Source of the DNA: CAWAYR01 sp050250955
Lineage (GTDB): Bacteria; Acidobacteriota; Vicinamibacteria; Vicinamibacterales; UBA2999
DNA: 64,000 nucleotides
NCBI GenBank assembly: GCA_050250955.1
Contig: JBFWNR010000003.1
Location: 248,001-312,000, forward strand
Direction of reading: 5' to 3'
Numbering within the stretch: the stretch's first letter is position 1; each line of letters opens with the position of its first letter. Below the pieces are notes generated by a model. The model did not search any database. It was given only the letters and a program-made list of their open reading frames with translations, and had not been told where the DNA came from. Below, piece by piece: positions 7,813 through 17,840 of this stretch. The translations under genes and the position numbers were made by a program.

Positions 7813-10467
7813 GTGCGCCCCGACGAACGCGACCTCGACGACGAGATCCGCGGCCACCTCGCGCTGGCGATCCAGGAGCGCGTCGATCGCGGCGAGGATC
7901 CCGACGCTGCCCGCCTGGCGGCGCTCGCCGAGCTGGGCTACGTGCCGGCGGTTCGCGAGTCGATCCGCCAGGTGTGGTTCGCCGCGTGGCGCGACGCGGT
8001 CGCCGACCTCACCGCCGACATCCGCTACGCCGTCCGCAACCTCAGGACGCACCGCGCCTTCGCCCTCACCGTGACCGCCGTGCTCACCCTCGGCATCGGT
8101 CTGAACGCCGCGGTGTTCACCATGCTGAAGGGCGTCGCCCTCGAGCCGCTGAGCGGCGTCGCCGACGGCCCCGGCATCGCCGTGGCCTACGCTGAAAGCT
8201 CGACGGGACGGGCGATGCGGTTCTCGTATCCCGACTACGCGCGGCTGCGCGACGGCACCCGCTCGTTCGCCAGCGTCTTCGGCTTCGCGCTGGCGGAGGT
8301 CACGCTCGGCCGCGGCCGCGATGCGCGCGTCGTGTCCGCCGAACTGGTCACCGGCAGCTACTTCTCGGCCCTGGGCGTGACGGCGGCGCTGGGCCGCACG
8401 CTCACGCCGGACGACGAGGTGGCGCCCGGCCGCCACCCGGTGGTCGTGCTGAGCGACGGGATCTGGCGACGCGACTTCGCCGCCGACCCGGACATCGTCG
8501 GCCGCACCGTCGAGATCAACCGCCAGCCGCTCACCGTGGTCGGTGTCACCGTGCCGGGCTTCCACGGCGCGATCGTCAGCTACGACATCGAGCTCTTCAT
8601 CCCGGTGATGACGGCGCCCGACCTGGGCTTCACGTTCACCAGCGCGGCGCCGACGGCCGCCGGCATCCTTGCCGATCGCCGCGCCACCGTGTTCGTGATG
8701 CACGGCTATCTGCGGCCCGGCGTCACCCGCGAGGCGGCCGCCACCGAGTTGAACGCGGTCTGGGCCGCCGACGCCGGCAGCCGCCCGGCCGACGCGCCGG
8801 CCGCCGAGATCCGCGTCGTGCCGTTCCTGCGCGCGCCGGGCACCGGCCCCACCTACATCCTGCCGACACTCACGGCGCTGGCGACGATGGGCCTGCTGGT
8901 GCTGCTCATCACCTGCGCCAACCTCGCCGGGCTGGTGCTGGTGCGCGGGCTGTCGCGGCGGGGCGAGATCGCCGTGCGGCTGGCGCTCGGCGCGACCCGG
9001 CAGCGCGTCGTCCGGCTGCTGGTCCTCGAGAACCTCGTCCTGGCGATTCCGGGCGGCGTGTTCGGCCTGCTGCTGTCGTGGAGCGGCATCCCGCCCATGG
9101 TCGCCTATGCCGAGCGGCTCGCCGCGCCGCAGCGCCTGCACCTCAACGTCGAGGTCGACGCGCTGGTCATCGGCTTCACGGCGCTCGTCGCCGGCGGCTG
9201 CGCGCTCGTCTTCGGCTTCGTCCCGGCGCTGCGGAGTTCACGGGTGGCGCTGGTCACCGCCCTCAACGAGGACGCCGCGCCGCGCGGCGCCGCCCGCGGC
9301 CGATTCCGCGCCAGCCTCGTGGTCGCCCAGGTCGCCGTGTCGCTGATGCTGCTCATCGGCGCCGGCCTGGCAATTCGCGGCGTCGACGCGGCGCGGCGGG
9401 CCGATCCCGGCTTCGACACGGACGGCGTGGCCGTCGTGGCGCTCAACGTCAAGCCGCAGGGTTACGACGGCGAACGAGGCCGCCGCTTCTACCGCGAGCT
9501 GCTCGACCGCGCCCGCGCCGGGGCCGGCGTCGAGTCGGCGACCCTCGCCGAGCACACCCCGCTGGGGCTGCTCGACACGCGCAGCGAACGGGCCGCCGTC
9601 GACGGCTACGCGCCAGCCCGGGGCGAGGACCTGGCGTTCATGTCCAACACCGTCGGGCCCGACTACTTCCGCACGCTGCGGATCGCGCTCGCCGCCGGCC
9701 GCGAGTTCGTCGACGGCGACGACGAGGCCTCGGCACCGGTAGTCGTCGTCAACCGCACGCTGGCCGAACGCTTCTTCGGCAGTCCCGCGGCGGCCCTCGG
9801 CCAGCGCGTCCGGCTGGGCGAGGGCGCGTGGCGCACCGTGGTCGGCGTCGCCGCCGACGTGAAGTACGCCCGCATCAACGAGGCCCCGCGCCCCTACGTC
9901 TACCTGCCGTTCTTCCAGGCCTACAAGCCGACCATGCAGCTGCACGTCCGCGGCCCCGGGTCGGTGGACGCCCGCGTCGCCCAGGCCCGCGGCGTGGTCG
10001 AGGCGCTCGATCCCGACCTGCCGATCCCCATCGCACGGTCGCTCGCCCGCAGCACGACGGGAGCCTTCCTGTTCTTCGATCTGCTGGCCACGATGCTGCC
10101 GATCTTCGGAGCGGTCGGCCTGGTCCTGGCGGCGCTGGGCACCTACGGCCTGGTAGCCTACGCGGTCAGGCAGAGCACCCGCGAGATCGGCATCCGTCTG
10201 GCCCTGGGGGCCTCGCGTGGATCGATTGTCCGGCGCTACGTCGGCCGCGGGCTGCGCCTCGGCGTGGCCGGTGCGCTCGTCGGGTTGGTGGCCGCGCTGG
10301 CGGTGACCCGCCTCCTCGGCAGCGTGGTCTACGGCGTCGGCGCCGCCGATGCCGGTCCGTTCACCCTGGGGCTCGCGGTGGTGCTGACCGGCGTGGCCGC
10401 CGCCACCGTGGTGCCGGCGTGGCGCGCGGCACGCACCGACCCCCTCGGCGTGCTGCGTCACCAGTAA
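7813..10467 (+). CDS. ADOP-family (MacB/FtsX-like) permease, copy 1
   Basis: An 884-residue protein with the ADOP layout: a cytoplasmic N-terminal segment of about 80 residues (RPDERDLDDEIRGHLALA), a first membrane helix near 83-108, a MacB-type periplasmic core, an FtsX membrane block near 350-430, a second periplasmic core and a C-terminal FtsX block from about 755 (REIGIRLALGASR). It is an ABC-type permease lacking its own ATPase; none is adjacent, hence 'orphan'. The substrate is unknown. The GTG start follows AGGAGG by seven bases. The next gene is a paralogue with a nearly identical ribosome site and first 20 codons. Confidence 0.92.
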   Translation: MRPDERDLDDEIRGHLALAIQERVDRGEDPDAARLAALAELGYVPAVRESIRQVWFAAWRDAVADLTADIRYAVRNLRTHRAFALTVTAVLTLGIGLNAAVFTMLKGVALEPLSGVADGPGIAVAYAESSTGRAMRFSYPDYARLRDGTRSFASVFGFALAEVTLGRGRDARVVSAELVTGSYFSALGVTAALGRTLTPDDEVAPGRHPVVVLSDGIWRRDFAADPDIVGRTVEINRQPLTVVGVTVPGFHGAIVSYDIELFIPVMTAPDLGFTFTSAAPTAAGILADRRATVFVMHGYLRPGVTREAAATELNAVWAADAGSRPADAPAAEIRVVPFLRAPGTGPTYILPTLTALATMGLLVLLITCANLAGLVLVRGLSRRGEIAVRLALGATRQRVVRLLVLENLVLAIPGGVFGLLLSWSGIPPMVAYAERLAAPQRLHLNVEVDALVIGFTALVAGGCALVFGFVPALRSSRVALVTALNEDAAPRGAARGRFRASLVVAQVAVSLMLLIGAGLAIRGVDAARRADPGFDTDGVAVVALNVKPQGYDGERGRRFYRELLDRARAGAGVESATLAEHTPLGLLDTRSERAAVDGYAPARGEDLAFMSNTVGPDYFRTLRIALAAGREFVDGDDEASAPVVVVNRTLAERFFGSPAAALGQRVRLGEGAWRTVVGVAADVKYARINEAPRPYVYLPFFQAYKPTMQLHVRGPGSVDARVAQARGVVEALDPDLPIPIARSLARSTTGAFLFFDLLATMLPIFGAVGLVLAALGTYGLVAYAVRQSTREIGIRLALGASRGSIVRRYVGRGLRLGVAGALVGLVAALAVTRLLGSVVYGVGAADAGPFTLGLAVVLTGVAAATVVPAWRAARTDPLGVLRHQ

Positions 10468-10493
10468 CGTCACCCACGGCAAGGAGGCTGCCC

Positions 10494-13109
10494 GTGCGCC
10501 CCGACGAACGCGAACTCGACGACGAGATCCGCGGCCATCTCGCACTGGCCATCAAGGCGCGCATCGAGCGGGGCGAGTCGCCCGAGGCGGCGCGCCTGGC
10601 GGCGATGCGCGAGCTCGGCTACCTGCCGGCGGTGCGCGAGGAGATGCGCCGGGTCTGGTCCGGGCGTGTCTTCGACGCTGCGGCGGCGCTGCTGCAGGAC
10701 GTGCGCGTCGCACTGCGCTCGCTCGTCAGGGCCAAGGGCCTGGCCGCCACGGTCGTCGTCACGCTGGCGCTGGGCATCGGTGCCAACGCCGCCACGTTCA
10801 GCGTGGTCCGCGGCGTGCTGCTGCGGCCGCTGGTCAACCGCGACGAAGACCGCCTGGTCTATGTCCGGCAGAGCTCGCCCGGCGTGGGCGCCGACAACGT
10901 CACCTTCTCGGTGCCCGAGATCGACGACCTCGCGGCGCGCGCGACCACGGTGGCGCGGTTCGGCGACTTCTCGACCATCAGCTTCACGCTGCTCGGCGTC
11001 GGCGAACCGCGCATCGTCCAGGCCGGGGTGGTCAGCGGATCGTTCTTCGAGGTGATGGGACTGCGTCCGGTGCTCGGCCGCCTGATCGGCGCCATCGACG
11101 ACGGCCCCGACGCCGCCGGCGTCGCCGTCCTCACCCATCGCTTCTGGACCCAGACGCTCGGCGCCGACCCGTCGGTGGTCGGCCGGACGGTGACGCTCGG
11201 CACCCGCGCCGCCACCATCGTCGGCGTGCTCGAACCGTCGGTGCCGTACCCGGCCGACACCGAGATCATCGCCAACGTCGTCACCAGCCCGCACCATCTC
11301 GGGGCGACTATGGTCACCGGGCGCACGCACCGCATGACCGAGCTCTTCGGACGCCTGGCGCCCGGGGCGACGGTCGAGGACGCCCGCGCCGAACTCACGG
11401 CGGTCCACGCGGCGATGCGCCGCGAACACCCCGAGGCGTATCCGGCCGCCTCGGACATGCAGCTGCGCGTGACCGCGCTGCGCGACCAGATCGCGGCCCC
11501 GGCGCGCACCGTGCTGCTGCTCCTGCTGGCCGCGGCCGCCACCGTGTTCCTGATCGCGTGCTCCAACGTCGCCAACCTGATCCTGGCGCGAGCCGTGCGG
11601 CGCGAGGGCGAGCTGGCGGTGCGGGCCGCGCTCGGCGCCAGCCGCGCCGCGCTGCGCCGCACGCTGCTCGCCGAGAGTCTGGTCCTCTGCGGCGCCGGAG
11701 CGGCGCTGGGTCTGCTGCTGGCCCGCCCGCTCGTCGCCGTGGTGGCGCGCTTCGCCGCGCGTTTCTCGGTGCGCGCCCTCGAGGTCACCGTGGACGCCAG
11801 CCTGCTGTGGGTCGGGGCCGGCCTGGCGCTGGCAGCGGCGGTGCTGCTCGCCTACATCCCGAAGCTGCCGTCGTCGACGCCAGCGGCCGGCGGCCTGCGG
11901 ATCACGCCGTCCACGAACCGCCGCCTGCGGCTGTTCGCCACGGCGCAGATCGCGTGCTCGTTCGTGCTGCTCGCCGGCGCCGGCACCCTGCTGGCGGCGC
12001 TGGTCGCCATGCAGACGGCGACCACGGGGTACGACACGCGCCGGGTGCTGGCCGTCGACATGCCGGCCAGCACCGTCGGCCAGCGCAACCGCGAGGAGAT
12101 GGCCGCCCACCACGAGATCGCGCGCCAGGTCGCCACGCTGCCCGGCGTCGCCGGCGTGGCGCTCGGCAGCTTCGTGCCGTGGCGCGACGCCGGCAGCTTC
12201 GGGCCGGGCTTCACCTTCAAGGCCGAAGGCTCTACGCCGGCCGACGGCGAACCGGACCCGCTGGCGCGGTTGCGGATGACCGGGCCGGGCTTCTTCGCGG
12301 TGCTCGGCGTGCCGCTGCTGGCCGGCCGCGACTTCACCGACGAGGACCGCGCCGGCGCCGCGCCGGTGGCCATCGTCAGCCAGAGCGTGGCCCAGCGGCT
12401 GTTCCCGAACGGCGAGGCCGTGAACCGCACGATGTGGTGGACCGACTCCCTGCTCGGCGGCGCCACGCCGACGCCGCGACGCATCGTCGGCGTGGTCGCC
12501 GACGTGGACGACGAGAACGTCGTGCGCGGCCCGGCACTGACCATCTACCATCCGGTGCAGCAGATGGGCGTCGCCGGGCGGCTCTTCATCCACGCCGACG
12601 GCGATCCGCGGCGCCTGATTCCCGGCGTGACCCGCATCGTCCGCGAGCGGCTGGCCAACCAGCCGGTCGAACGCGCCGCCACGCTCGAGGACATCCGCGC
12701 CGAGGTGCTGGCGCCCGAGCGCCTGAATGCCTTCGTGCTCACCGGCTTTGCGGCGGTGGCGCTGGTGATTGCCGCCGTCGGCGTCGCCGGGGTGCTGGCC
12801 TTCTCGGTGAGCGCGCGGACGCGCGAGTTCGGCGTCCGCCTGGCGGTGGGCTCGACGCCGTCGAGCCTGCTGCTCGGGATCCTCGGCGAGGGCTCGACGA
12901 TCGTCGCCATCGGCCTGGCGGCCGGCGCCCTCGGCGGCTATGCCATCACCGCCACGGCCGGCGCCTACGTCGGCGGGTTGCGTCTGCCCGGGCCCGGCCC
13001 GCTTGCCGCGGCCGCCGCGGTGCTGGCCGGTGCCGCGGTGCTGGCGTCGCTCCTGCCGGCGGCGCGGGCGGCGCGGGTGGACGTCGTGCAGGCGCTGCGC
13101 ACCGAGTAG
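10494..13109 (+). CDS. ADOP-family (MacB/FtsX-like) permease, copy 2
   Basis: An 871-residue paralogue of the preceding gene, from the GTG at 10494, which follows AAGGAGG. The open frame extends far upstream inside the first permease, but that part is a shadow. The N-terminal ADOP segment (RPDERELDDEIRGHLALAIK), two MacB periplasmic cores and two FtsX blocks (ACSNVANLILARAVRREGE near residues 350-370; REFGVRLAVGSTPS near 777-790) are present. It is 26 bases downstream of copy 1 and surely in its operon. After the shared first segment the two proteins diverge substantially, so they probably form a functional pair rather than a recent copy. Confidence 0.92.
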   Translation: MRPDERELDDEIRGHLALAIKARIERGESPEAARLAAMRELGYLPAVREEMRRVWSGRVFDAAAALLQDVRVALRSLVRAKGLAATVVVTLALGIGANAATFSVVRGVLLRPLVNRDEDRLVYVRQSSPGVGADNVTFSVPEIDDLAARATTVARFGDFSTISFTLLGVGEPRIVQAGVVSGSFFEVMGLRPVLGRLIGAIDDGPDAAGVAVLTHRFWTQTLGADPSVVGRTVTLGTRAATIVGVLEPSVPYPADTEIIANVVTSPHHLGATMVTGRTHRMTELFGRLAPGATVEDARAELTAVHAAMRREHPEAYPAASDMQLRVTALRDQIAAPARTVLLLLLAAAATVFLIACSNVANLILARAVRREGELAVRAALGASRAALRRTLLAESLVLCGAGAALGLLLARPLVAVVARFAARFSVRALEVTVDASLLWVGAGLALAAAVLLAYIPKLPSSTPAAGGLRITPSTNRRLRLFATAQIACSFVLLAGAGTLLAALVAMQTATTGYDTRRVLAVDMPASTVGQRNREEMAAHHEIARQVATLPGVAGVALGSFVPWRDAGSFGPGFTFKAEGSTPADGEPDPLARLRMTGPGFFAVLGVPLLAGRDFTDEDRAGAAPVAIVSQSVAQRLFPNGEAVNRTMWWTDSLLGGATPTPRRIVGVVADVDDENVVRGPALTIYHPVQQMGVAGRLFIHADGDPRRLIPGVTRIVRERLANQPVERAATLEDIRAEVLAPERLNAFVLTGFAAVALVIAAVGVAGVLAFSVSARTREFGVRLAVGSTPSSLLLGILGEGSTIVAIGLAAGALGGYAITATAGAYVGGLRLPGPGPLAAAAAVLAGAAVLASLLPAARAARVDVVQALRTE

Positions 13110-13202
13110 CGGCGCGGCCCGCAGACGCCGGGGACGCCGGCGGCCGACGGTCACCTTCTTACAATCCGTGGGGCGCCGACCTGGGCGAGAATCGCGTCCG
13201 CC

Positions 13203-14999
13203 ATGACCTCGCTCGCCCGGCTGCGCGCCCGCCCGGAATGGCAGCTCTTCGCGGCGTTGCCCCAGGCCGATCGTCCGATGGCCCTCACCTGGTGGGCCGT
13301 CGTCATCCTCCACGGCCTGCTCCCGGCCTGGTTCGCGGTGGCCATGGGCCGTCTCGTCGGCGCCGTCCAGAACGGCGACCCGCTGGCCGCGCCGCTCGGC
13401 GTCGTCGGCGTGGTGTTCGTGCTGCTGCAGGTGGTGACCCCGGTGCAGACGGCGGTGAGCCGGACGCTCGGCGACCGCACCGCCGGCTGGCTCTACGACC
13501 GCCTCACCGCGGCGTGCCTTGCGCCGCCGGGTATGGCCCACCTCGAAGACGCGACGCTCTCCACCGACCTCACCGTGGCGCGCGAGTTCGACCGCGGCAT
13601 GACCGGCCCGCCGCTGGCCTACTCGATGGACTTCATCGCCGGCGGTCTGGTCGGCACGATCGGCGGGCTGGCCGCCGCCGCGGTCCTGGCCGTCTTCGCC
13701 TGGTGGGCCGCCGTCGTGCTCGTCCTGGCCTGGCTCTCGACGCACTGGCTGCTGCGCGAGAGCGCGGTCTGGTTCGACCGCAACACGCCCGAAGTGCGGG
13801 CCGCGCAGCGCGACGCCGACTACCTCTACCGGCTGGCGGTGGATCCGCCGGCCGGCAAGGAACTGCGTCTGTTCGGGCTCGCCGGCTGGACGCTCGGTCG
13901 GTTCGTGGCGCTGCGCACCCGGCTGCACCGCCTGCAGTACGAGGCGACGCGGCTGCGCGAACGGCCGCTCCTGCTCTGCCTGCTGCTGGTCGGCGGTGCC
14001 AACCTGGCGGTGTTCTGGGCCCTCGCCGATGCCGCCGCGACGGGCCGGGTCACGCTGGGCGAGCTGGTGATCTACGCGCAGTGCGCGGCGGGCACGTCCA
14101 TGATCGCGTTCGGCGGCTTGAACTGGGCGCTCGACGGCGCCGCCGCGCCGGTCGCCGCCGTGGCCCGTCTCGAACCGGCGATGGCGGCCGGCGGCCAGCT
14201 GCCGGGCGGCACCGCATCGGCAGCCGGGCACCCGGCCCACGACATCCGCTTCCGCGACGTCCGCTTCGCGTATCCCGGTGGAAGCGCGGTGCTCGACGGC
14301 TTCGACCTGACCATCCCGGCCGGGTCGTCGCTGGCCATCGTCGGCCAGAACGGCGCCGGCAAGACCACGCTGGCCAAACTCCTCTGCCGCTTCTACGACC
14401 CGCAGCACGGCGCCATCGAGGTGGATGGCGTCGACCTGCGCGAGTTCGACGTAGCTGCCTGGCGAGCCCGCGTCACCGCCGTCTTCCAGGACTACCTGCG
14501 GCTCGAACTGCCGCTGCGCGACAACGTCGCGCCGGCCGGCGCGCCGGACGACACGGTGACCGCGGCGCTCGACGCCGCCGGCGGCGCCGGGCTGGCCGGA
14601 CTGGACACCGTGCTGGCCCGCGGCTACGAGGGCGGCACCGATCTGTCGGGCGGGCAGTGGCAGCGCATCGCGCTGGCCCGGGCGCTGGCCGCCGTGCAGC
14701 TCGGCGCTGGCGTGGTCCTGCTCGACGAGCCGACCGCGCAGCTCGACGTCCGCGGCGAAGCCGAGATCTTCGAACGGCTGCTGAAGGCGACGCGCCAGTG
14801 CACGACGATCCTCATCTCGCACCGCTTCTCCACGGTGCGCCACGCCGACCGCATCTGCGTGCTCGAGCACGGCCGGGTCGTCGAGCTGGGCAGCCACGAC
14901 GAGCTGATGGCGCGTGGCGCGCGCTACCGGACGATGTTCGACCTCCAGGCCCAGCGCTTCGACGAGGCCGAGGAAGGACGGCCGTATGACGTCCTCTAG
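13203..14999 (+). CDS. ABC transporter, membrane-ATPase half-transporter 1
   Basis: A 598-residue half-transporter: an N-terminal transmembrane domain (about residues 25-320, helices around 28-50, 60-85, 160-185 and 260-300) and a C-terminal ATPase. Walker A is GQNGAGKTT near residue 380, the signature LSGGQWQR near 481 and Walker B VVLLDEPTAQLD near 505-516, all canonical. It overlaps the next half-transporter by 14 bases, so the two are expected to form one heterodimeric exporter. The substrate is unknown; similar pairs export peptides or lipids. A TACAAT -10 candidate lies at 13160-13165. Confidence 0.9.
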   Translation: MTSLARLRARPEWQLFAALPQADRPMALTWWAVVILHGLLPAWFAVAMGRLVGAVQNGDPLAAPLGVVGVVFVLLQVVTPVQTAVSRTLGDRTAGWLYDRLTAACLAPPGMAHLEDATLSTDLTVAREFDRGMTGPPLAYSMDFIAGGLVGTIGGLAAAAVLAVFAWWAAVVLVLAWLSTHWLLRESAVWFDRNTPEVRAAQRDADYLYRLAVDPPAGKELRLFGLAGWTLGRFVALRTRLHRLQYEATRLRERPLLLCLLLVGGANLAVFWALADAAATGRVTLGELVIYAQCAAGTSMIAFGGLNWALDGAAAPVAAVARLEPAMAAGGQLPGGTASAAGHPAHDIRFRDVRFAYPGGSAVLDGFDLTIPAGSSLAIVGQNGAGKTTLAKLLCRFYDPQHGAIEVDGVDLREFDVAAWRARVTAVFQDYLRLELPLRDNVAPAGAPDDTVTAALDAAGGAGLAGLDTVLARGYEGGTDLSGGQWQRIALARALAAVQLGAGVVLLDEPTAQLDVRGEAEIFERLLKATRQCTTILISHRFSTVRHADRICVLEHGRVVELGSHDELMARGARYRTMFDLQAQRFDEAEEGRPYDVL

Positions 15000-16791
15000 T
15001 CCGGGGCCACCCGAGCGGCTGCCGCCGGCGCTGGCCTCGATGTGGCGGCTCTGCAAGCTGGGTTACCGCCACGAACCGGGCCTCATCCTGGCCGCCTTCG
15101 GACTGGCGCTGGTCGCGGCGCTGCCCGACGCGCTCATCGCCTGGTGGTTCAAGGTCCTGGGCGAGGGCGTCGTGGCCGGCGACTGGACGCGGGTGCAGTG
15201 GGCGGCGGCGGCCATCGCGCTGTCGGCCACCGGCACCTGGTTCCTGCTCACGGTGAGCACACGCGTCCAGCGCCGCTTCCGCGACAAGGTGACCATCGCG
15301 CTCGAGACCCACGTGGCGACGTTGCTGGCGACGATCACCACGATCGCCCACCAGGAGCGGCCCGACTACCTCGACCGCCTGGCCGTGCTGCGTCACCAGG
15401 TCTTCATGCTCGACCACATGTACATGTCGCTCTTCACCACCTGCGGCTGGCTGCTGCGCCTGGCGGTGACGATCGGCCTGCTGGTGGCGATCCACCCGGC
15501 GCTGGCGCTGCTGGCCCTCTTCGCGCTGCCGCCGGTGGCGACCTCGTCGTGGCGGCCGGTGGTGGAGCGCGGCGCGTCGGAGCAGGGCGCGGCCGCCAAA
15601 CGTCGGGCCGAGCACCTCTTCGCGGTGGCGACGACCGCGTCGCCCGGCAAGGAAGTGCGGGTCATCGGCCTGGCCGACCGCGTGGCCACACTGCGCCGCC
15701 AGGCGTGGGCCGACAGCCACGCCCCGGTGGCCGCGGCGCGCTGGCAGTCGGCGGCATGGCACGCGGCGGCGTGGGCGGCCTTTGGCCTCGGCTACGTGGG
15801 CGCCGTCACCTTCGTCACCGCCGGGCTGAACGCGCCGACCGGCGCGGTGCTGCTGACCCTGGCCGCCGGCGCGCGGCTGTCTTTCTACGTCGGCGCCGCG
15901 GTGGGCGAGATCGGCTTCCTGCGCGGCGTGTGGCTCGACGCCGCCAGGCGACTGGCCTGGCTCGAGGACTACGCCGCGGCGGTGGAGGGGGCGTCGGACC
16001 AGCCGGCGCCCGCCGGCCTCACCGACGGGATTCGCTTCGAGGGCGTGTCGTTCGCCTATCCGGGCACCACCCGCCTGGTGCTCGAGGACGTGCACCTGCA
16101 CCTGCCGGCCGGCGCCGTCGTCGCGGTGGTGGGTGAGAACGGGGCCGGCAAGTCCACGCTGGTGAAGCTCCTCGCCAAGATGTACGCCCCCACCGGCGGG
16201 CGGATCCTGGTGGACGGCACCGACCTGGCCCGAATGTCGGCGACTGACTGGCGCAGTCGCATGGCCGGCGCGTTCCAGGACTTCTTCCGCTTCGAGTTCC
16301 GCGCCAGGCGCACCGTGGGCGTCGGCGACCTGCCGCGCCAGGATTCCGACTCGGCGGTGCGCACGGCCATCGACCGCGCCGGGGCCGACGAGCTGGTCCA
16401 GCGGCTCGCCTCAGGTCTCGACACCCAGCTGGGCGCGACCTGGCCCGGCGGCGTGGAGGTGAGCTTCGGGCAGTGGCAGAAGCTGGCCCTGGCGCGCGGC
16501 TTCATGCGCGACCAGCCGCTCGTCCTGGTCCTCGACGAGCCGACCGCGGCGCTCGACGCCGAAACCGAGCATGCGCTCTTCGAACGCTACGCCGCGGCGG
16601 TGCGCAGCGACGGCGGCGTCGGGCGGATCACGCTGCTCGTGTCGCACCGCTTCTCCACCGTGCGCATGGCCGATCGCATCGTCGTCCTCGACGGCGCCCG
16701 CGTCGTCGAACACGGCACCCACGACGATCTGGTGGCGCGCCGCGGGCACTACGCCGAGCTCTACGCCATCCAGGCCGCCGCCTACCGCTGA
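14986..16791 (+). CDS. ABC transporter, membrane-ATPase half-transporter 2
   Basis: A 601-residue partner of the preceding gene, starting at the ATG at 14986 with AGGAAGGA upstream and overlapping its stop by 14 bases. The transmembrane domain spans about 25-320. Walker A is GENGAGKST near residue 382 and Walker B LVLVLDEPTAALD is intact, but the ABC signature reads VSFGQWQK instead of LSGGQ near residue 490. Because signature and Walker motifs of opposite subunits pair up, the altered signature predicts one impaired ATP site, as in other asymmetric heterodimeric exporters. Asymmetry is inferred from sequence only. Confidence 0.9.
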   Translation: MTSSSPGPPERLPPALASMWRLCKLGYRHEPGLILAAFGLALVAALPDALIAWWFKVLGEGVVAGDWTRVQWAAAAIALSATGTWFLLTVSTRVQRRFRDKVTIALETHVATLLATITTIAHQERPDYLDRLAVLRHQVFMLDHMYMSLFTTCGWLLRLAVTIGLLVAIHPALALLALFALPPVATSSWRPVVERGASEQGAAAKRRAEHLFAVATTASPGKEVRVIGLADRVATLRRQAWADSHAPVAAARWQSAAWHAAAWAAFGLGYVGAVTFVTAGLNAPTGAVLLTLAAGARLSFYVGAAVGEIGFLRGVWLDAARRLAWLEDYAAAVEGASDQPAPAGLTDGIRFEGVSFAYPGTTRLVLEDVHLHLPAGAVVAVVGENGAGKSTLVKLLAKMYAPTGGRILVDGTDLARMSATDWRSRMAGAFQDFFRFEFRARRTVGVGDLPRQDSDSAVRTAIDRAGADELVQRLASGLDTQLGATWPGGVEVSFGQWQKLALARGFMRDQPLVLVLDEPTAALDAETEHALFERYAAAVRSDGGVGRITLLVSHRFSTVRMADRIVVLDGARVVEHGTHDDLVARRGHYAELYAIQAAAYR

Positions 16792-16798
16792 CATCGGC

Positions 16799-16804
16799 GA
16801 CAAT
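16799..16804 (+). promoter_or_regulatory. -10 box for a leaderless gene
   Basis: GACAAT plus six bases leads exactly to the GTG at 16811. It is the main reason for choosing that start. Confidence 0.4.
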
Positions 16805-16810
16805 GCCGCG

Positions 16811-17812
16811 GTGGCGTCGTCGTCGGTGATCCGCCTGCACCACGTAGCCAACGGCACCTGCACGGCGCGTCTCGTCGACGCGGCGGGCCTGCCCGGGTCC
16901 ACCTCGCTCTGGGCCGACCCGCTCTACGACGGCGCCGTGCCGGGCGGGCTGTCGGACGACGAACTCCTGGAGGTGCGGGCGCGGCACCTGGGCGGCGGCG
17001 ACGGCAGCGCCGCGACCGAGCCGTGGAACGACCTGCGGGAGTGGCGCCGCGCCATCGCCGCCCACGACCGCTACGACGAGCTGGTGCTGTGGTACGAGCA
17101 CGACCTGTTCGATCAGCTGAACCTGATGCAGGTGCTGCCGTGGATCCGCGAGCACGTTCCGGCGGCGGCCACCGTCAGCCTGGTGTGCGTCGGCTCGTTC
17201 CCCCACCACCCGCACTTCAAGGGCCTCGGTGAGCTCGCGCCCGACCAGATCGCCGAACTCTTCAGCGGGCGCGAGCGGGTGGGTCACGCCCGGTTCGCGC
17301 TCGCCGCGCACGCCTGGGACGCGTTCCGCGCCTCGACACCCGAGGCGCTGGACGACCTGCGACGGGGCGACACGGCCGCCCTGCCCTTCCTGGCGCCGGC
17401 CCTGACCCGGCTGCTGCAGGAGTATCCGTGGACGCGCGACGGCCTGTCGCGCAGCGAGCGCCGCCTGCTGGCGCTGGTGGCCAGCGGCCCGACCACGCTG
17501 GCGACGATCTTCCCGCGCATGACCACACCGGGCGACGTCCTCCACATGACCGACCGCGGACTGGTCGATCTCGCCGGCGCGCTGGCCGCGACCTCGCCGC
17601 CGCTCCTGGTGCTCGATCCGCCGACCGACGGCCCGCCGCTCGACGCGGTGGTCGCGCTGACCGCGGCCGGGGAGCAGATGCTGGCCGGCGACGCCGACCG
17701 CGTGCGCCTCTGCGGCATCGACCGCTGGATCGGCGGCGTGCACCAGCGCGGCCACGCCGGCGTGTGGCGGTGGGACGAGGCCGCGCAGCAGGTCACCCGC
17801 GAGCGGCTCTGA
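16811..17812 (+). CDS. DUF1835-like protein of unknown function
   Basis: A 333-residue cytoplasmic protein. The opening IRLHHVANGTCTARLVDAAG, the acidic DPLYDGAVPGGLSDDELL and the middle LVLWYEHDLFDQLNLMQVLPW are the pattern I associate with DUF1835 proteins, which are often annotated near sigma-factor or regulator genes. No catalytic motif is evident. The C-terminal half (RSERRLLALVASGPTTLATIF) looks like a winged-helix-type segment. It follows the ABC exporter by 19 bases but appears to have its own leaderless promoter, so a functional link is uncertain. Confidence 0.65.
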   Translation: MASSSVIRLHHVANGTCTARLVDAAGLPGSTSLWADPLYDGAVPGGLSDDELLEVRARHLGGGDGSAATEPWNDLREWRRAIAAHDRYDELVLWYEHDLFDQLNLMQVLPWIREHVPAAATVSLVCVGSFPHHPHFKGLGELAPDQIAELFSGRERVGHARFALAAHAWDAFRASTPEALDDLRRGDTAALPFLAPALTRLLQEYPWTRDGLSRSERRLLALVASGPTTLATIFPRMTTPGDVLHMTDRGLVDLAGALAATSPPLLVLDPPTDGPPLDAVVALTAAGEQMLAGDADRVRLCGIDRWIGGVHQRGHAGVWRWDEAAQQVTRERL

Positions 17813-17840
17813 CGCGCAGAATCTGCCACTCCTCTGGCTG

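Noticed and set aside
9078..13109. A single giant gene joining the end of ADOP copy 1 with ADOP copy 2
   Set aside because: The upstream 470 codons are out of frame with copy 1 and read as Arg-rich noise. The AGGAGG and GTG at 10494 define a normal separate start.
10470..15056. A 1528-codon open frame on the minus strand opposite the ADOP and ABC genes
   Set aside because: Low-complexity His/Arg/Gly composition, antisense to clearly conserved genes; a GC shadow.
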